NCBI RefSeq assembly: GCF_041893525.1 | Contig: NZ_CP169068.1 | From: Phaeobacter bryozoorum | GTDB taxonomy: Bacteria > Pseudomonadota > Alphaproteobacteria > Rhodobacterales > Rhodobacteraceae | DNA: 64,000 nucleotides | Reading direction: 5' to 3' (one strand) | Shown: in pieces, positions 52,289-59,934 of the stretch | Layout of the letters: each line of letters begins with the position of its first letter | How positions within the stretch are numbered: the stretch's first letter is position 1 | The notes under the pieces: generated by a model | Seen by the model: only the letters and a program-made list of their open reading frames with translations | Databases searched by the model: none | Told to the model about the DNA's origin: nothing | Position numbers and translations under genes: made by a program

Positions 52289-52870
52289 TCAGCGCGGCGA
52301 CAGCGCAGCCGCGAACAACAGCGCCAGTTGGCGAACGCCCGAGCGGTAGGCGGCATAATCTGCCGAGGTATGTTTGACGCCCTTCATGGCACTGCAAAAG
52401 CTGCGCGCCACATCCTGCGGCGTGCCGGCCAACCGCACCAGTCCCGCAGCCGCCATATCCTTTAGCCAATCCGCATAAACCCCGCGCATCAGGCATTCGC
52501 CGGCCTCAATGTGATCGCCGGCGGCGTTCATGCTGGCTTCCAGCGTTTCCATCCCGTGGGGCGTGCTCAGCATAGCCTCTATAGCCGGGCCGCCCTGCGC
52601 GTCGAATGCGTTCAGAACCTTCGACTGAAGATCCCCGTCTGCGGTCAGCGCTGCGTGGACCGCTCGCGCTGTCTCGGCGTAATAGGCATCAATCAACGCC
52701 TTCAGGATGGCTTCCTTGTTCTTGAAATGCAGATAGACCGCAGGGCGAGACATCCCCGCCCGCTTGGCAATGTCATCCATTGAAGTCTTGCGAAACCCAT
52801 AGGTCGCAAAGGCTTCCCAGGCGGATTCCAGAATGTTGCGCTGTTTGGGGTCGATCTGCTGCATGTCCAT
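52289..52870 (-). CDS. TetR-family transcriptional regulator
   Basis: A 193-residue repressor-type protein: N-terminal helix-turn-helix RNILESAWEAFATYGFRKTSMDDIAKRAGMSRPAVYLHFKNKEAILKAL and a helical ligand-binding part. It is divergent from iorAB, with an array of TGTCA half-sites between, so it most likely regulates the oxidoreductase and itself. The internal ATG is chosen because a GTG 14 codons upstream lies inside the operator array; neither has a strong ribosome site. Its inducer is unknown, probably an N-heterocycle or aldehyde. Confidence 0.9.
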   Translation of the reverse strand: MDMQQIDPKQRNILESAWEAFATYGFRKTSMDDIAKRAGMSRPAVYLHFKNKEAILKALIDAYYAETARAVHAALTADGDLQSKVLNAFDAQGGPAIEAMLSTPHGMETLEASMNAAGDHIEAGECLMRGVYADWLKDMAAAGLVRLAGTPQDVARSFCSAMKGVKHTSADYAAYRSGVRQLALLFAAALSPR

Positions 52871-52880
52871 AGCGCAGTTC

Positions 52881-52938
52881 TGACATTCGACACCAAATTT
52901 GTCAATTGACACACTGACACATATACATCATTTTGTCA
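52881..52938. promoter_or_regulatory. TGTCA/TGACA operator array between tetR and iorAB
   Basis: Five TGTCA or TGACA half-sites in 58 bp (starting at 52881, 52900, 52907, 52915 and 52934). Two form the perfect 12-bp palindrome TGTCAATTGACA at 52900-52911, and the last two an inverted pair 14 bp apart. TTGACA inside the palindrome is also a consensus -35, so repressor and polymerase would compete. Confidence 0.6.
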
Positions 52939-52972
52939 CAAAGTCACGCAGCCAGCACAGAAAGGACACCCA

Positions 52973-53437
52973 ATGTCCACCAGCCTTCGCATCAACGGGA
53001 AATCCCATCAGATTGACCTGCCTGACGACGTGCCGCTTCTTTGGGTGCTGCGCGATGAAGTCGGCCTGACCGGCACCAAATTCGGCTGTGGCGTCGCGGC
53101 CTGTGGCGCCTGCACCGTGCACATTGACGGCGAGGCGGTGCGCTCCTGCCAGGTGGCGCTGTCCGATGTCTGGGGTGACGTCACCACCATCGAGGGGATC
53201 GGCACACCCGACGCCATGGCCGCCGTGCAAAAAGCCTGGGTCGCCAATCAGGTCGCGCAATGTGGCTACTGCCAGTCCGGCCAGATCATGCAGGCCGCGA
53301 GCCTGCTGGCGGAAAACCCCGCCCCCTCGGATGCCGATATCGACGAGGCGATGCAGGGCAACCTCTGCCGCTGTGGCACCTACCCCCGAATCCGCGCCGC
53401 TATCCATGACGCCGCCAAAATGATGAAGGAGGTCTGA
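52973..53437 (+). CDS. iorA: isoquinoline 1-oxidoreductase-type [2Fe-2S] subunit
   Basis: Small iron-sulfur subunit (154 residues) of a xanthine-oxidase-family molybdenum hydroxylase. Both [2Fe-2S] clusters are present: Cys39, Cys44, Cys47 and Cys59 in the ferredoxin-like domain and Cys97, Cys100, Cys132 and Cys134 in the helical domain (CGYCQSGQIMQ, GNLCRCGTYPR). Three bases separate it from the large subunit. There is no FAD subunit in the operon, as is usual for the IorAB type, which passes electrons to a cytochrome or other periplasmic acceptor. Confidence 0.92.
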   Translation: MSTSLRINGKSHQIDLPDDVPLLWVLRDEVGLTGTKFGCGVAACGACTVHIDGEAVRSCQVALSDVWGDVTTIEGIGTPDAMAAVQKAWVANQVAQCGYCQSGQIMQAASLLAENPAPSDADIDEAMQGNLCRCGTYPRIRAAIHDAAKMMKEV

Positions 53438-53440
53438 GCC

Positions 53441-55681
53441 ATGGCCAGCATCAGGAAAATCGCCCGCCGCAGCTTTCTCATCGGCTCTGCTGCCATCGTA
53501 GGTGGCGTCGCCTTTGGCACCTATAAGTACCACCAGCCCGCTCCCAACCCGCTCGACCAGAAGGATGGTCGCGCGGTGCTCAACCCTTTTGTGTTTGTGG
53601 ATCAATCCGGCGTCACTCTGATGGCGCCCCGGGCGGAGATGGGACAGGGTGTCAAATCCGCCTGGGCCAGTCTGATCGCCGAAGAGCTGGACGTGGATCC
53701 GGCCAAGGTCACGGTCCTGCACGGCCCCGCCGCCAAGGCCTATTACAACAGCGCCATGATGTCAGAGGCGCTGCCCGGACGGGGCTATGACAGCTCGCCT
53801 CTGCAGCATTCACTGGGCGAAATCGTCGGTCACATGGCCAAGTTCCTTGATCTTCAGGTCACCGGCGGCTCCTCTTCCATGCGCGACGGCTTTGAGCGGA
53901 TGCGCCATGCGGGCGCCAGCGCCCGCGAGACCCTGAAACAGGCCGCTGCGGAGCAGCTGGCAGTCGGACGCGATCAGCTCGCCACCGAAGATGGTCATGT
54001 CATCGCGCCGGATGGCACCCGCCTGCCCTATGGCAGCCTTGCCGTTGCAGCCGCCGCCCTTGACCCTGTCGAGGCGGATCTGCGCCCGGCGTCGAGCTGG
54101 CGCCTGATCGGCAAGGATGTGCCCCGCATCGACATGGTTGCCAAATCCACCGGCACCGCAGAATTCGGCGTCGACGTCCGCCTGCCGGGCATGAAATTCG
54201 CCGCCATCAAACAAAGCCCGCATTTCGGCGTGGGCAAGACCGCCTTTGACGCCAGCGCAGCCGAAGGCATGGCCGGTGTGGAAAAGGTACTGGATCTTGG
54301 CGATGCTGTCGCGGTGGTTGCCAGCAACACCTGGCTCGCGCAGCAGGCCGTGGATGCCATTGACATAACGTGGAAGGCAGCCCCTTACCCCGAGACAACC
54401 GACGCGATTTTTGACGAGATCGCCCGCAGTTTTGACACTGCCCCCAACTCGACCCTGCGCGATGACGGCGATGTGGACGCGCTGCCGGACGGGGCAACCG
54501 TGATCGAAGCGGAATATCGCCTGCCCTATCTGGCCCATGCCACGATGGAGCCGATGAACGCGACCGCGCTTTACTCCGGGGATGCGCTGCAAATCTGGGC
54601 GCCCAATCAGGGGCCCACCGTGGTGCAGAAAAACGCCGCAGCGCTTGCCGGGCTCGATGCCGAGGCGGTTGAGGTCAATACAACCTACCTCGGCGGCGGA
54701 TTTGGGCGGCGGATTGAAACCGATTATACCGACCGCGCCGTTCAGATCGCATTGCAGATGCCCGACACCCCGGTGCAGCTGACATGGAGCCGCGAGCAAG
54801 ACATGACCCATGACTTCTACCGCCCAGGCGCCATCGCCCGCTACCGCGCCGCGGTAAAGGACGGCAAGGCGGTGATGGTCCACGGCAAAATCGCCGCGCA
54901 ATCGACCACCGTCGAAGGCGCTGGCCGGATGCTCGGCCTGCCAATGTCCGGCCCGGACAAGGGGCATGTGGATACCGCCTTCAACCAGCCGCTCGCCATC
55001 CCCAATTTCCGCGTCGAAGGCTATCTGGCCAAACCGATGATTCCCGTCGGCTTCTGGCGCTCGGTGGGGGCCTCCTTCAACGGCTTCTTCTCCGATTGTA
55101 TCATCGACGAAATGGCCCATGCCGCCGGGCGCGATCCGCTGGAATTCAGGCTGGAGCTGGCCCGCGCCGAGTGGGAGCCTGCTGCCAAGGTGCTGGAAAC
55201 CGTGCGAGACATGTCCGGCTGGACCGGCAAGACAGCCGATGGCATCGGCCGGGGTGTGGCGCTTGCCTATAGTTTCGGCACGCCGGTGGCGCAGGTCATC
55301 GAGGTCGCCGACCAGGACGGGCAAATTCGCATGACCAAAGCCTGGATCGCCGCAGATCTGGGCCGTGTCATCGACCCGCAGAACACCCGCGCGCAGATGT
55401 TTGGCGGCATGGTCTACGGTCTGTCTGCGGCCTGCTTTGGCGAGATCACCTTTGACGGTGGCGCGGTCCAGCAGCAGAATTTCCCCGACTATGACGCCCT
55501 GCGCATGCACACGATGCCCGAGGTGCAGGTCGCGCTGCTGGAAAACCAGCCCCGCATGGGCGGCGCCGGGGAACCCGGCACACCCCCGGCGGCCCCGGCG
55601 CTGGCCAATGCGATCTTCGATCTGACCGGCAAACGCGCCCGTCAGCTGCCGCTGATACATGAGTTTGATCTGCTGGTCTGA
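53441..55681 (+). CDS. iorB: isoquinoline 1-oxidoreductase-type molybdopterin-binding subunit, Tat-exported
   Basis: Large catalytic subunit, 746 residues. The N-terminus MASIRKIARRSFLIGSA has the twin-arginine motif and hydrophobic stretch of a Tat signal, so the assembled enzyme (carrying the unexported small subunit along) should be periplasmic. Aldehyde-oxidase-type features include RAEMGQGVKSAWASLIAEEL, LAHATMEPMNATALYSGD, GGGFGRRIETDYTD and the C-terminal GGAGEPGTPPAAPALANAIF with the catalytic Glu. Isoquinoline is only one possible substrate; aldehydes or other N-heterocycles are also handled by this family. It needs the cofactor from the moa pathway. A hairpin follows. Confidence 0.92.
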   Translation: MASIRKIARRSFLIGSAAIVGGVAFGTYKYHQPAPNPLDQKDGRAVLNPFVFVDQSGVTLMAPRAEMGQGVKSAWASLIAEELDVDPAKVTVLHGPAAKAYYNSAMMSEALPGRGYDSSPLQHSLGEIVGHMAKFLDLQVTGGSSSMRDGFERMRHAGASARETLKQAAAEQLAVGRDQLATEDGHVIAPDGTRLPYGSLAVAAAALDPVEADLRPASSWRLIGKDVPRIDMVAKSTGTAEFGVDVRLPGMKFAAIKQSPHFGVGKTAFDASAAEGMAGVEKVLDLGDAVAVVASNTWLAQQAVDAIDITWKAAPYPETTDAIFDEIARSFDTAPNSTLRDDGDVDALPDGATVIEAEYRLPYLAHATMEPMNATALYSGDALQIWAPNQGPTVVQKNAAALAGLDAEAVEVNTTYLGGGFGRRIETDYTDRAVQIALQMPDTPVQLTWSREQDMTHDFYRPGAIARYRAAVKDGKAVMVHGKIAAQSTTVEGAGRMLGLPMSGPDKGHVDTAFNQPLAIPNFRVEGYLAKPMIPVGFWRSVGASFNGFFSDCIIDEMAHAAGRDPLEFRLELARAEWEPAAKVLETVRDMSGWTGKTADGIGRGVALAYSFGTPVAQVIEVADQDGQIRMTKAWIAADLGRVIDPQNTRAQMFGGMVYGLSAACFGEITFDGGAVQQQNFPDYDALRMHTMPEVQVALLENQPRMGGAGEPGTPPAAPALANAIFDLTGKRARQLPLIHEFDLLV

Positions 55682-55689
55682 AAGACCAA

Positions 55690-55714
55690 CGGCACCGCCC
55701 TAAAGGCGGTGCCG
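55690..55714. terminator. hairpin between iorB and the amidotransferase gene
   Basis: CGGCACCGCC, CTAAA, GGCGGTGCCG: a perfect ten-pair stem between converging genes. T tracts are weak on both sides; it may work in both directions. Confidence 0.6.
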
Positions 55715-55768
55715 ATTGAGGTGCCTACGGGTAGTCAAAGACCGGATGCCTCAGGCCGATGTCGTGCC

Positions 55769-56548
55769 TCAGGCCGATTTCCGTTGGGTTGGTCTGCCCG
55801 CACCCTCCGCCCAGGCGCGCACCGCGTCACCAAAGGCGGTGAACAAAGGCCGCGACACCGGGTCATTCGCGGCGTCCCACTCTGGATGCCATTGCACCGC
55901 AAGGGTAAAACCGGGAGCGTCTTTCACATAGATCGCCTCGGGTGTGCTGTCAGGGGCGGTTCCGTCGATGACGATCCGCTTGCCCGGCACCTTGATCCCC
56001 TGCCCATGCAGCGAATTGGTCATCACCTCCGCCGCACCGAACAGACGATGGAAAACGCCGCCTTCACTCAGCTCAACGATGTGGCGCATGGCGAATTTCT
56101 CTTCCAGTGTCCCGTCGGGGGGCATCCGGTGGTTCATCCGTCCCGGCAGATCGCGGATTTCCGGGTAAAGCGTGCCACCCATGGCCACATTCACCTCCTG
56201 AAAGCCACGACAGATGCCAAGAAACGGCTGCCCCCGCTCGACGCAGGCGCGCACCAGCGGCAGGGTGATGGCATCACGCGCCCGGTCAAAGGCGCCATGG
56301 GCATCCGTCTCGGCCTCGCCGTATTCATGCGGGTGCACATTCGGCCGCCCGCCGGTCAATAGAAAGCCATCAAAGCTCTCCAGCAGCTCCTCCACCGTCA
56401 GAAACCGGGGATCCGACGGAATCAGCAGCGGCATACAGCCTGCAACCTCGGCCACCGCCTCGGAGTTCATCGTCCCCCCGGCATGGGCGGGGTATTCATC
56501 ATTGATGAGATAGGAATTGCCAATAATGCCGACTTTGGGGCGTGTCAT
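55769..56548 (-). CDS. class-I glutamine amidotransferase-like protein (PuuD/peptidase C26 type)
   Basis: A 259-residue gamma-glutamyl hydrolase-like enzyme: triad Cys113 in FLGICRGFQEVN, His221 and Glu223 in QWHPEW. The family cleaves gamma-glutamyl-gamma-aminobutyrate in putrescine use and related gamma-glutamyl compounds. No other puu gene is next to it, so its substrate is open. GAGGA precedes the ATG; a 21-codon longer reading has no ribosome site. It converges on iorB. Confidence 0.88.
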   Translation of the reverse strand: MTRPKVGIIGNSYLINDEYPAHAGGTMNSEAVAEVAGCMPLLIPSDPRFLTVEELLESFDGFLLTGGRPNVHPHEYGEAETDAHGAFDRARDAITLPLVRACVERGQPFLGICRGFQEVNVAMGGTLYPEIRDLPGRMNHRMPPDGTLEEKFAMRHIVELSEGGVFHRLFGAAEVMTNSLHGQGIKVPGKRIVIDGTAPDSTPEAIYVKDAPGFTLAVQWHPEWDAANDPVSRPLFTAFGDAVRAWAEGAGRPTQRKSA

Positions 56549-56751
56549 TCTGTCCTCAGCGGTTTGGGCGCCGGCCCTTCTGTCCATCCTCGGACAGCAT
56601 CTCCGGGTCACCGCAATCCTACAGCCCTGCCGCGGCGGGTTGCAATTCCCCTATGGGGCGCAACCTGCCGCTTTGCCGTAAAAAGCTGTATCTCCGCCGC
56701 AGCTTTCGGCAGATCGCGATCATCTGCCAGCTCGTCAGCGGGCGCCTCGGC

Positions 56752-57177
56752 TCACGCTTCCCCGGTCAGCCCGGTGGCGCGGATCCCGGCCATCGCCGCC
56801 TCGGCGTCATTGTCGGAGGTATCGCCGGTGACCCCCACAGCCCCGATCACCGCACCTGCATCACTGCGCAGCAAAACGCCACCGGGGACCGGTACGACCT
56901 GCCCGCCGTAGACACCGTTCACGGCTGCCATGAAATAGGCCTGCTGTTCAGCGCGCGCCATCTGCGCAGTGCCAGCCATGCCCAGCATCACCGCGCCATA
57001 GGCCTTGCCATGGGCGATGGCAAAGCGGCCGGGCGCGGCGCCGTCCTCGCGTTCAAAGGCAAGCACATGTCCGCCCGCGTCCAAGACTACGACAGAGAGC
57101 GGTTTCAGCGCCATCTCCCGCCCCTTGGCGCGGGTATGTTCGATGATGCTGCGGGCCTGATCCAGAGTGAGGGTCAT
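56752..57177 (-). CDS. GlcG/HbpS-type heme-binding-family protein
   Basis: A 141-residue protein starting MTLTLDQARSIIEHTRAKGREM, with LSVVVLDAGGHVLAFEREDGA, FAIAHGKAYGAVML and GGQVVPVPGGVLL, the GlcG/HbpS (DUF336) signature. It is often found with glycolate/malate-synthase genes; malate synthase G lies just upstream on the same strand but a strong terminator lies between. Heme binding is known for HbpS, not proven for the GlcG branch. The ATG is preceded by AAGGACA. Confidence 0.85.
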   Translation of the reverse strand: MTLTLDQARSIIEHTRAKGREMALKPLSVVVLDAGGHVLAFEREDGAAPGRFAIAHGKAYGAVMLGMAGTAQMARAEQQAYFMAAVNGVYGGQVVPVPGGVLLRSDAGAVIGAVGVTGDTSDNDAEAAMAGIRATGLTGEA

Positions 57178-57201
57178 GTCTATTGTCCTTGATGTGCACA
57201 T

Positions 57202-57232
57202 AAAAAAGGGGCCGGGCAGACCGCCCGACCCC
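57202..57232 (-). terminator. terminator after malate synthase G
   Basis: GGGGCCGGGC and GCCCGACCCC form a ten-pair stem (one mismatch) around five bases; on the minus strand it is followed by TTTTTT. Strong rho-independent structure 12 bp beyond the glcB stop. Confidence 0.88.
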
Positions 57233-57243
57233 AGTCGTTTTTC

Positions 57244-59376
57244 TCAGCCCTGCGCCTTCAGCTCCAGGCGGCGGGCGTGCAGCACCGGCTCGGTATAGCC
57301 GGAGGGCTGGACGCGACCACGGAACACCAGATCGCAGGCCGCCTGAAAGGCAACCCCGTCAAATCCGGGTGCCATCGGCGTATAGCTCGGATCACCCGCA
57401 TTCTGCTGGTCCACAACCGCCGCCATTTTCTGCATCGCGGCCATGACCTGCGCCTCGTCCACCACGCCATGATGCAGCCAGTTGGCCAGCGCCTGGCTGG
57501 AAATCCGACAGGTCGCCCGGTCTTCCATCAGCCCCACGTCGTGGATATCGGGCACCTTGGAGCAGCCGACGCCCTGATCAACCCAGCGCACCACATAGCC
57601 CAGGATGCCCTGCGCGTTGTTCTCGATCTCTTGCGCGATATCGGCGTCCGACAGGTTCTGACCATCCATCACCGGAATGGTGAGCAGATCCGCAAGGGTT
57701 CCGCGCGCACCGGCTGCCTTCAGGCTGTCCTGCACCGCATGGACATCAACATGGTGGTAATGGGTGGCGTGCAGGGTCGCCGCCGTCGGCGACGGCACCC
57801 ATGCACAGGTCGCGCCGGATTTCGGGTGGCCGATCTTGGCCTCCAGCATCTCGCCCATGCGATCCGGCATCGCCCACATCCCCTTGCCGATCTGCGCCCG
57901 ACCCTTCAGACCGCAGGCCAGACCGATATCGACATTGCGATCCTCGTAGGAGGCAATCCAGGGGGTCGATTTCATCTCGCCCTTGCGCAGCATCGGGCCT
58001 GCTTCCATCGAGGTGTGGATCTCATCGCCGGTCCGATCCAGGAAGCCGGTGTTGATAAAGGCCACACGATGCTTGGCCGCGCGGATACATGCCTTGAGGT
58101 TCACCGAGGTGCGGCGTTCCTCATCCATGATACCAATCTTGACCGTGTGGCGCGGCAGGCCCAGCGCGTCTTCGACATGGTCAAAGATCCGGTTGGTAAA
58201 GGCGACTTCCTCGGGCCCGTGCATCTTCGGCTTCACCACATAGACCGAACCATGCAGCGAATTGCCGCCCTCCGCCTGGAGGTCGTGCATGGCGCAGAGC
58301 ACGGTGATCATCGCATCCATGAAGCCTTCGCCCGCCTCACGGCCTTCGCTGTCCAGAACCGCTGGATTGGTCATCAGATGGCCGACGTTGCGCACCAGCA
58401 GCAGCGAGCGCCCCTTTAGCCGCAGGTCGGACCCATCCGGCGCGGTGAAGGACAGATCGTCATTCAGCACGCGGGTAAAGGTGGTCCCACCCTTGCTCAC
58501 CTCCTCGGAAAGGTCACGCTTCATCAGGCCCAGCCAGTTGGAATAGGCCGTGACCTTGTCCTCACTGTCCACGCAGGCAACGGAGTCTTCGCAATCCATG
58601 ATGGTCGACAGCGCGGATTCCAGGATGATATCGTTGATCCCCGCCTGATCGCCCTTGCCGATATTGCCCTCGGCATCGACCACGATCACTGCATGCAGCC
58701 CGTTGTTTTTTAGCAGGATCTTGCCCGGCGTGGCGGCGGCGCCGTCATAGCCTGCAAACTGCGTCGCATCCTTGAGCGCAGGCACCAGCGCGCCATCCTC
58801 AACCGACAGGCCAGTGCAGTCCGACCACGACCCGTCAGCAAGCGGGAAGGTCTGATCGAGGAACCCACGCCCCCATGCGATCACCCGCGCGCCCCGCCCG
58901 GCATCATAGCCTTTGCCCTCCGGCAGGTCGCCCATGGCATCCGTGCCGTAAAGCGCATCATACAGGCTGCCCCAGCGCGCATTGGCCGCATTCAGGGCAA
59001 ATCGCGCGTTGGTGATCGGCACCACCAGCTGCGGCCCCGGAACATTGGCGATTTCATCGTCAACATTCTGCGTCTCGATCTCGAAATCATCCCCTTCGGG
59101 CAGCAGATAGCCGATCTCGCGCAAAAACGCCTCATAGGCCGCCGCGTCATGGGCCTGGCCCCGGCGCGCGATGTGCCAGGCATCAATCTGTCCCTGAAGA
59201 TCGGCGCGTTTGGCCAGCAATGCGCGATTTTCGTCACCCATGCCGTTGACCAGACCGGCCAGTCCACCCCAGAAGGCATCTGTCGTGACACCGGTGCCAG
59301 GCAGCGCCTTGTCCTCGATGAAGGACACCAGCGTGTCAGCCACCTGCATATCATGACGTTCCTGCATCCCGCTCAT
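57244..59376 (-). CDS. glcB: malate synthase G
   Basis: Condenses glyoxylate and acetyl-CoA to malate; the 710-residue length marks the monomeric G isoform used in glycolate or glyoxylate assimilation. Seen: YLLPEGDDFEIETQNVDDEIANVPGPQLVVP, INTGFLDRTGDEIHTSMEAGPMLRKG and PHPKSGATCAWVPSPTAATLHATHYH-like (here GHPKSGATCAWVPSPTAA) blocks, plus the VKIGIMDEERRTSVNLKACI segment with catalytic Arg. AGGAGG lies eight bases before the ATG. It is transcribed alone, with no isocitrate lyase in the window, as fits a bacterium that may use the ethylmalonyl-CoA pathway or glycolate rather than the glyoxylate shunt. Confidence 0.95.
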   Translation of the reverse strand: MSGMQERHDMQVADTLVSFIEDKALPGTGVTTDAFWGGLAGLVNGMGDENRALLAKRADLQGQIDAWHIARRGQAHDAAAYEAFLREIGYLLPEGDDFEIETQNVDDEIANVPGPQLVVPITNARFALNAANARWGSLYDALYGTDAMGDLPEGKGYDAGRGARVIAWGRGFLDQTFPLADGSWSDCTGLSVEDGALVPALKDATQFAGYDGAAATPGKILLKNNGLHAVIVVDAEGNIGKGDQAGINDIILESALSTIMDCEDSVACVDSEDKVTAYSNWLGLMKRDLSEEVSKGGTTFTRVLNDDLSFTAPDGSDLRLKGRSLLLVRNVGHLMTNPAVLDSEGREAGEGFMDAMITVLCAMHDLQAEGGNSLHGSVYVVKPKMHGPEEVAFTNRIFDHVEDALGLPRHTVKIGIMDEERRTSVNLKACIRAAKHRVAFINTGFLDRTGDEIHTSMEAGPMLRKGEMKSTPWIASYEDRNVDIGLACGLKGRAQIGKGMWAMPDRMGEMLEAKIGHPKSGATCAWVPSPTAATLHATHYHHVDVHAVQDSLKAAGARGTLADLLTIPVMDGQNLSDADIAQEIENNAQGILGYVVRWVDQGVGCSKVPDIHDVGLMEDRATCRISSQALANWLHHGVVDEAQVMAAMQKMAAVVDQQNAGDPSYTPMAPGFDGVAFQAACDLVFRGRVQPSGYTEPVLHARRLELKAQG

Positions 59377-59551
59377 GGGGCCATCCTCCTGTTAACTGGG
59401 CGTATTACTGCCCCCGATACACCAATAGTTCCGTATCATCAACGTCGACGGTAATATTAGTTTACCAATTCATGCGAAACTGCTTCAAATAATCTCTACA
59501 GATGCCCGACAGCGCTGACCGTCTCTCAGACTAGCGACACTCTCCAAACAG

Positions 59552-59578
59552 AAAAAGCCCGGTAGCGAGCTACCGGGC
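59552..59578 (-). terminator. terminator of the small membrane protein gene
   Basis: GCCCGGTAG and CTACCGGGC form a perfect nine-pair stem with a four-base loop; on the minus strand it is followed by TTTTTCTG. It lies 35 bp beyond the small gene stop. Confidence 0.85.
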
Positions 59579-59612
59579 AAGTCGGGGAGGAATATCAGAT
59601 TGTCATACAGGG

Positions 59613-59813
59613 TCAGTCACCGGCGATGGTCGCCTGCACTTCGGCGGCGGTCTGCGGTGCTTCGACCACGTCCTGCTCGCCACCTTTGTTGAAAACCCAC
59701 AACAGGAAGACGGCGAACATCAAAAGCACCGCAACAACGACGCCCCGAATGCCCAATAGGGCCGGTTTGTGCAGTTTCTCTTCGCGTTCAACATTGGTGT
59801 CAGGTGCCGACAT
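59613..59813 (-). CDS. 66-residue single-TM protein of unknown function
   Basis: A short protein with a charged N-terminal part, one transmembrane helix (about 24-42, VVVAVLLMFAVFLLWVFN) and a short acidic tail ending in TIAGD. GAGCGG precedes the ATG and a clean terminator follows the stop, which argues that it is a real gene. It is divergent from aminopeptidase N with 121 bp between. No family recognised. Confidence 0.65.
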   Translation of the reverse strand: MSAPDTNVEREEKLHKPALLGIRGVVVAVLLMFAVFLLWVFNKGGEQDVVEAPQTAAEVQATIAGD

Positions 59814-59934
59814 GGGCCGCTCCTTTGTCTACAAGTTTGCACGGTTGCTGGCGCGGGGCCGCAGCCGCTGGTACATAGTCTTGGTATAGATACGCTGACG
59901 GACCCATCCGGGTTCCATGGAACAGGAAAAAACC

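Noticed and set aside
53810..55660. Long minus-strand open frame opposite iorB
   Set aside because: Same reasoning: a shadow of a high-GC gene with clear molybdenum hydroxylase motifs.
57202..57232. A shared operon of malate synthase G and the GlcG-like gene
   Set aside because: They are adjacent on one strand, but a strong terminator lies between them, so co-transcription is at most partial.
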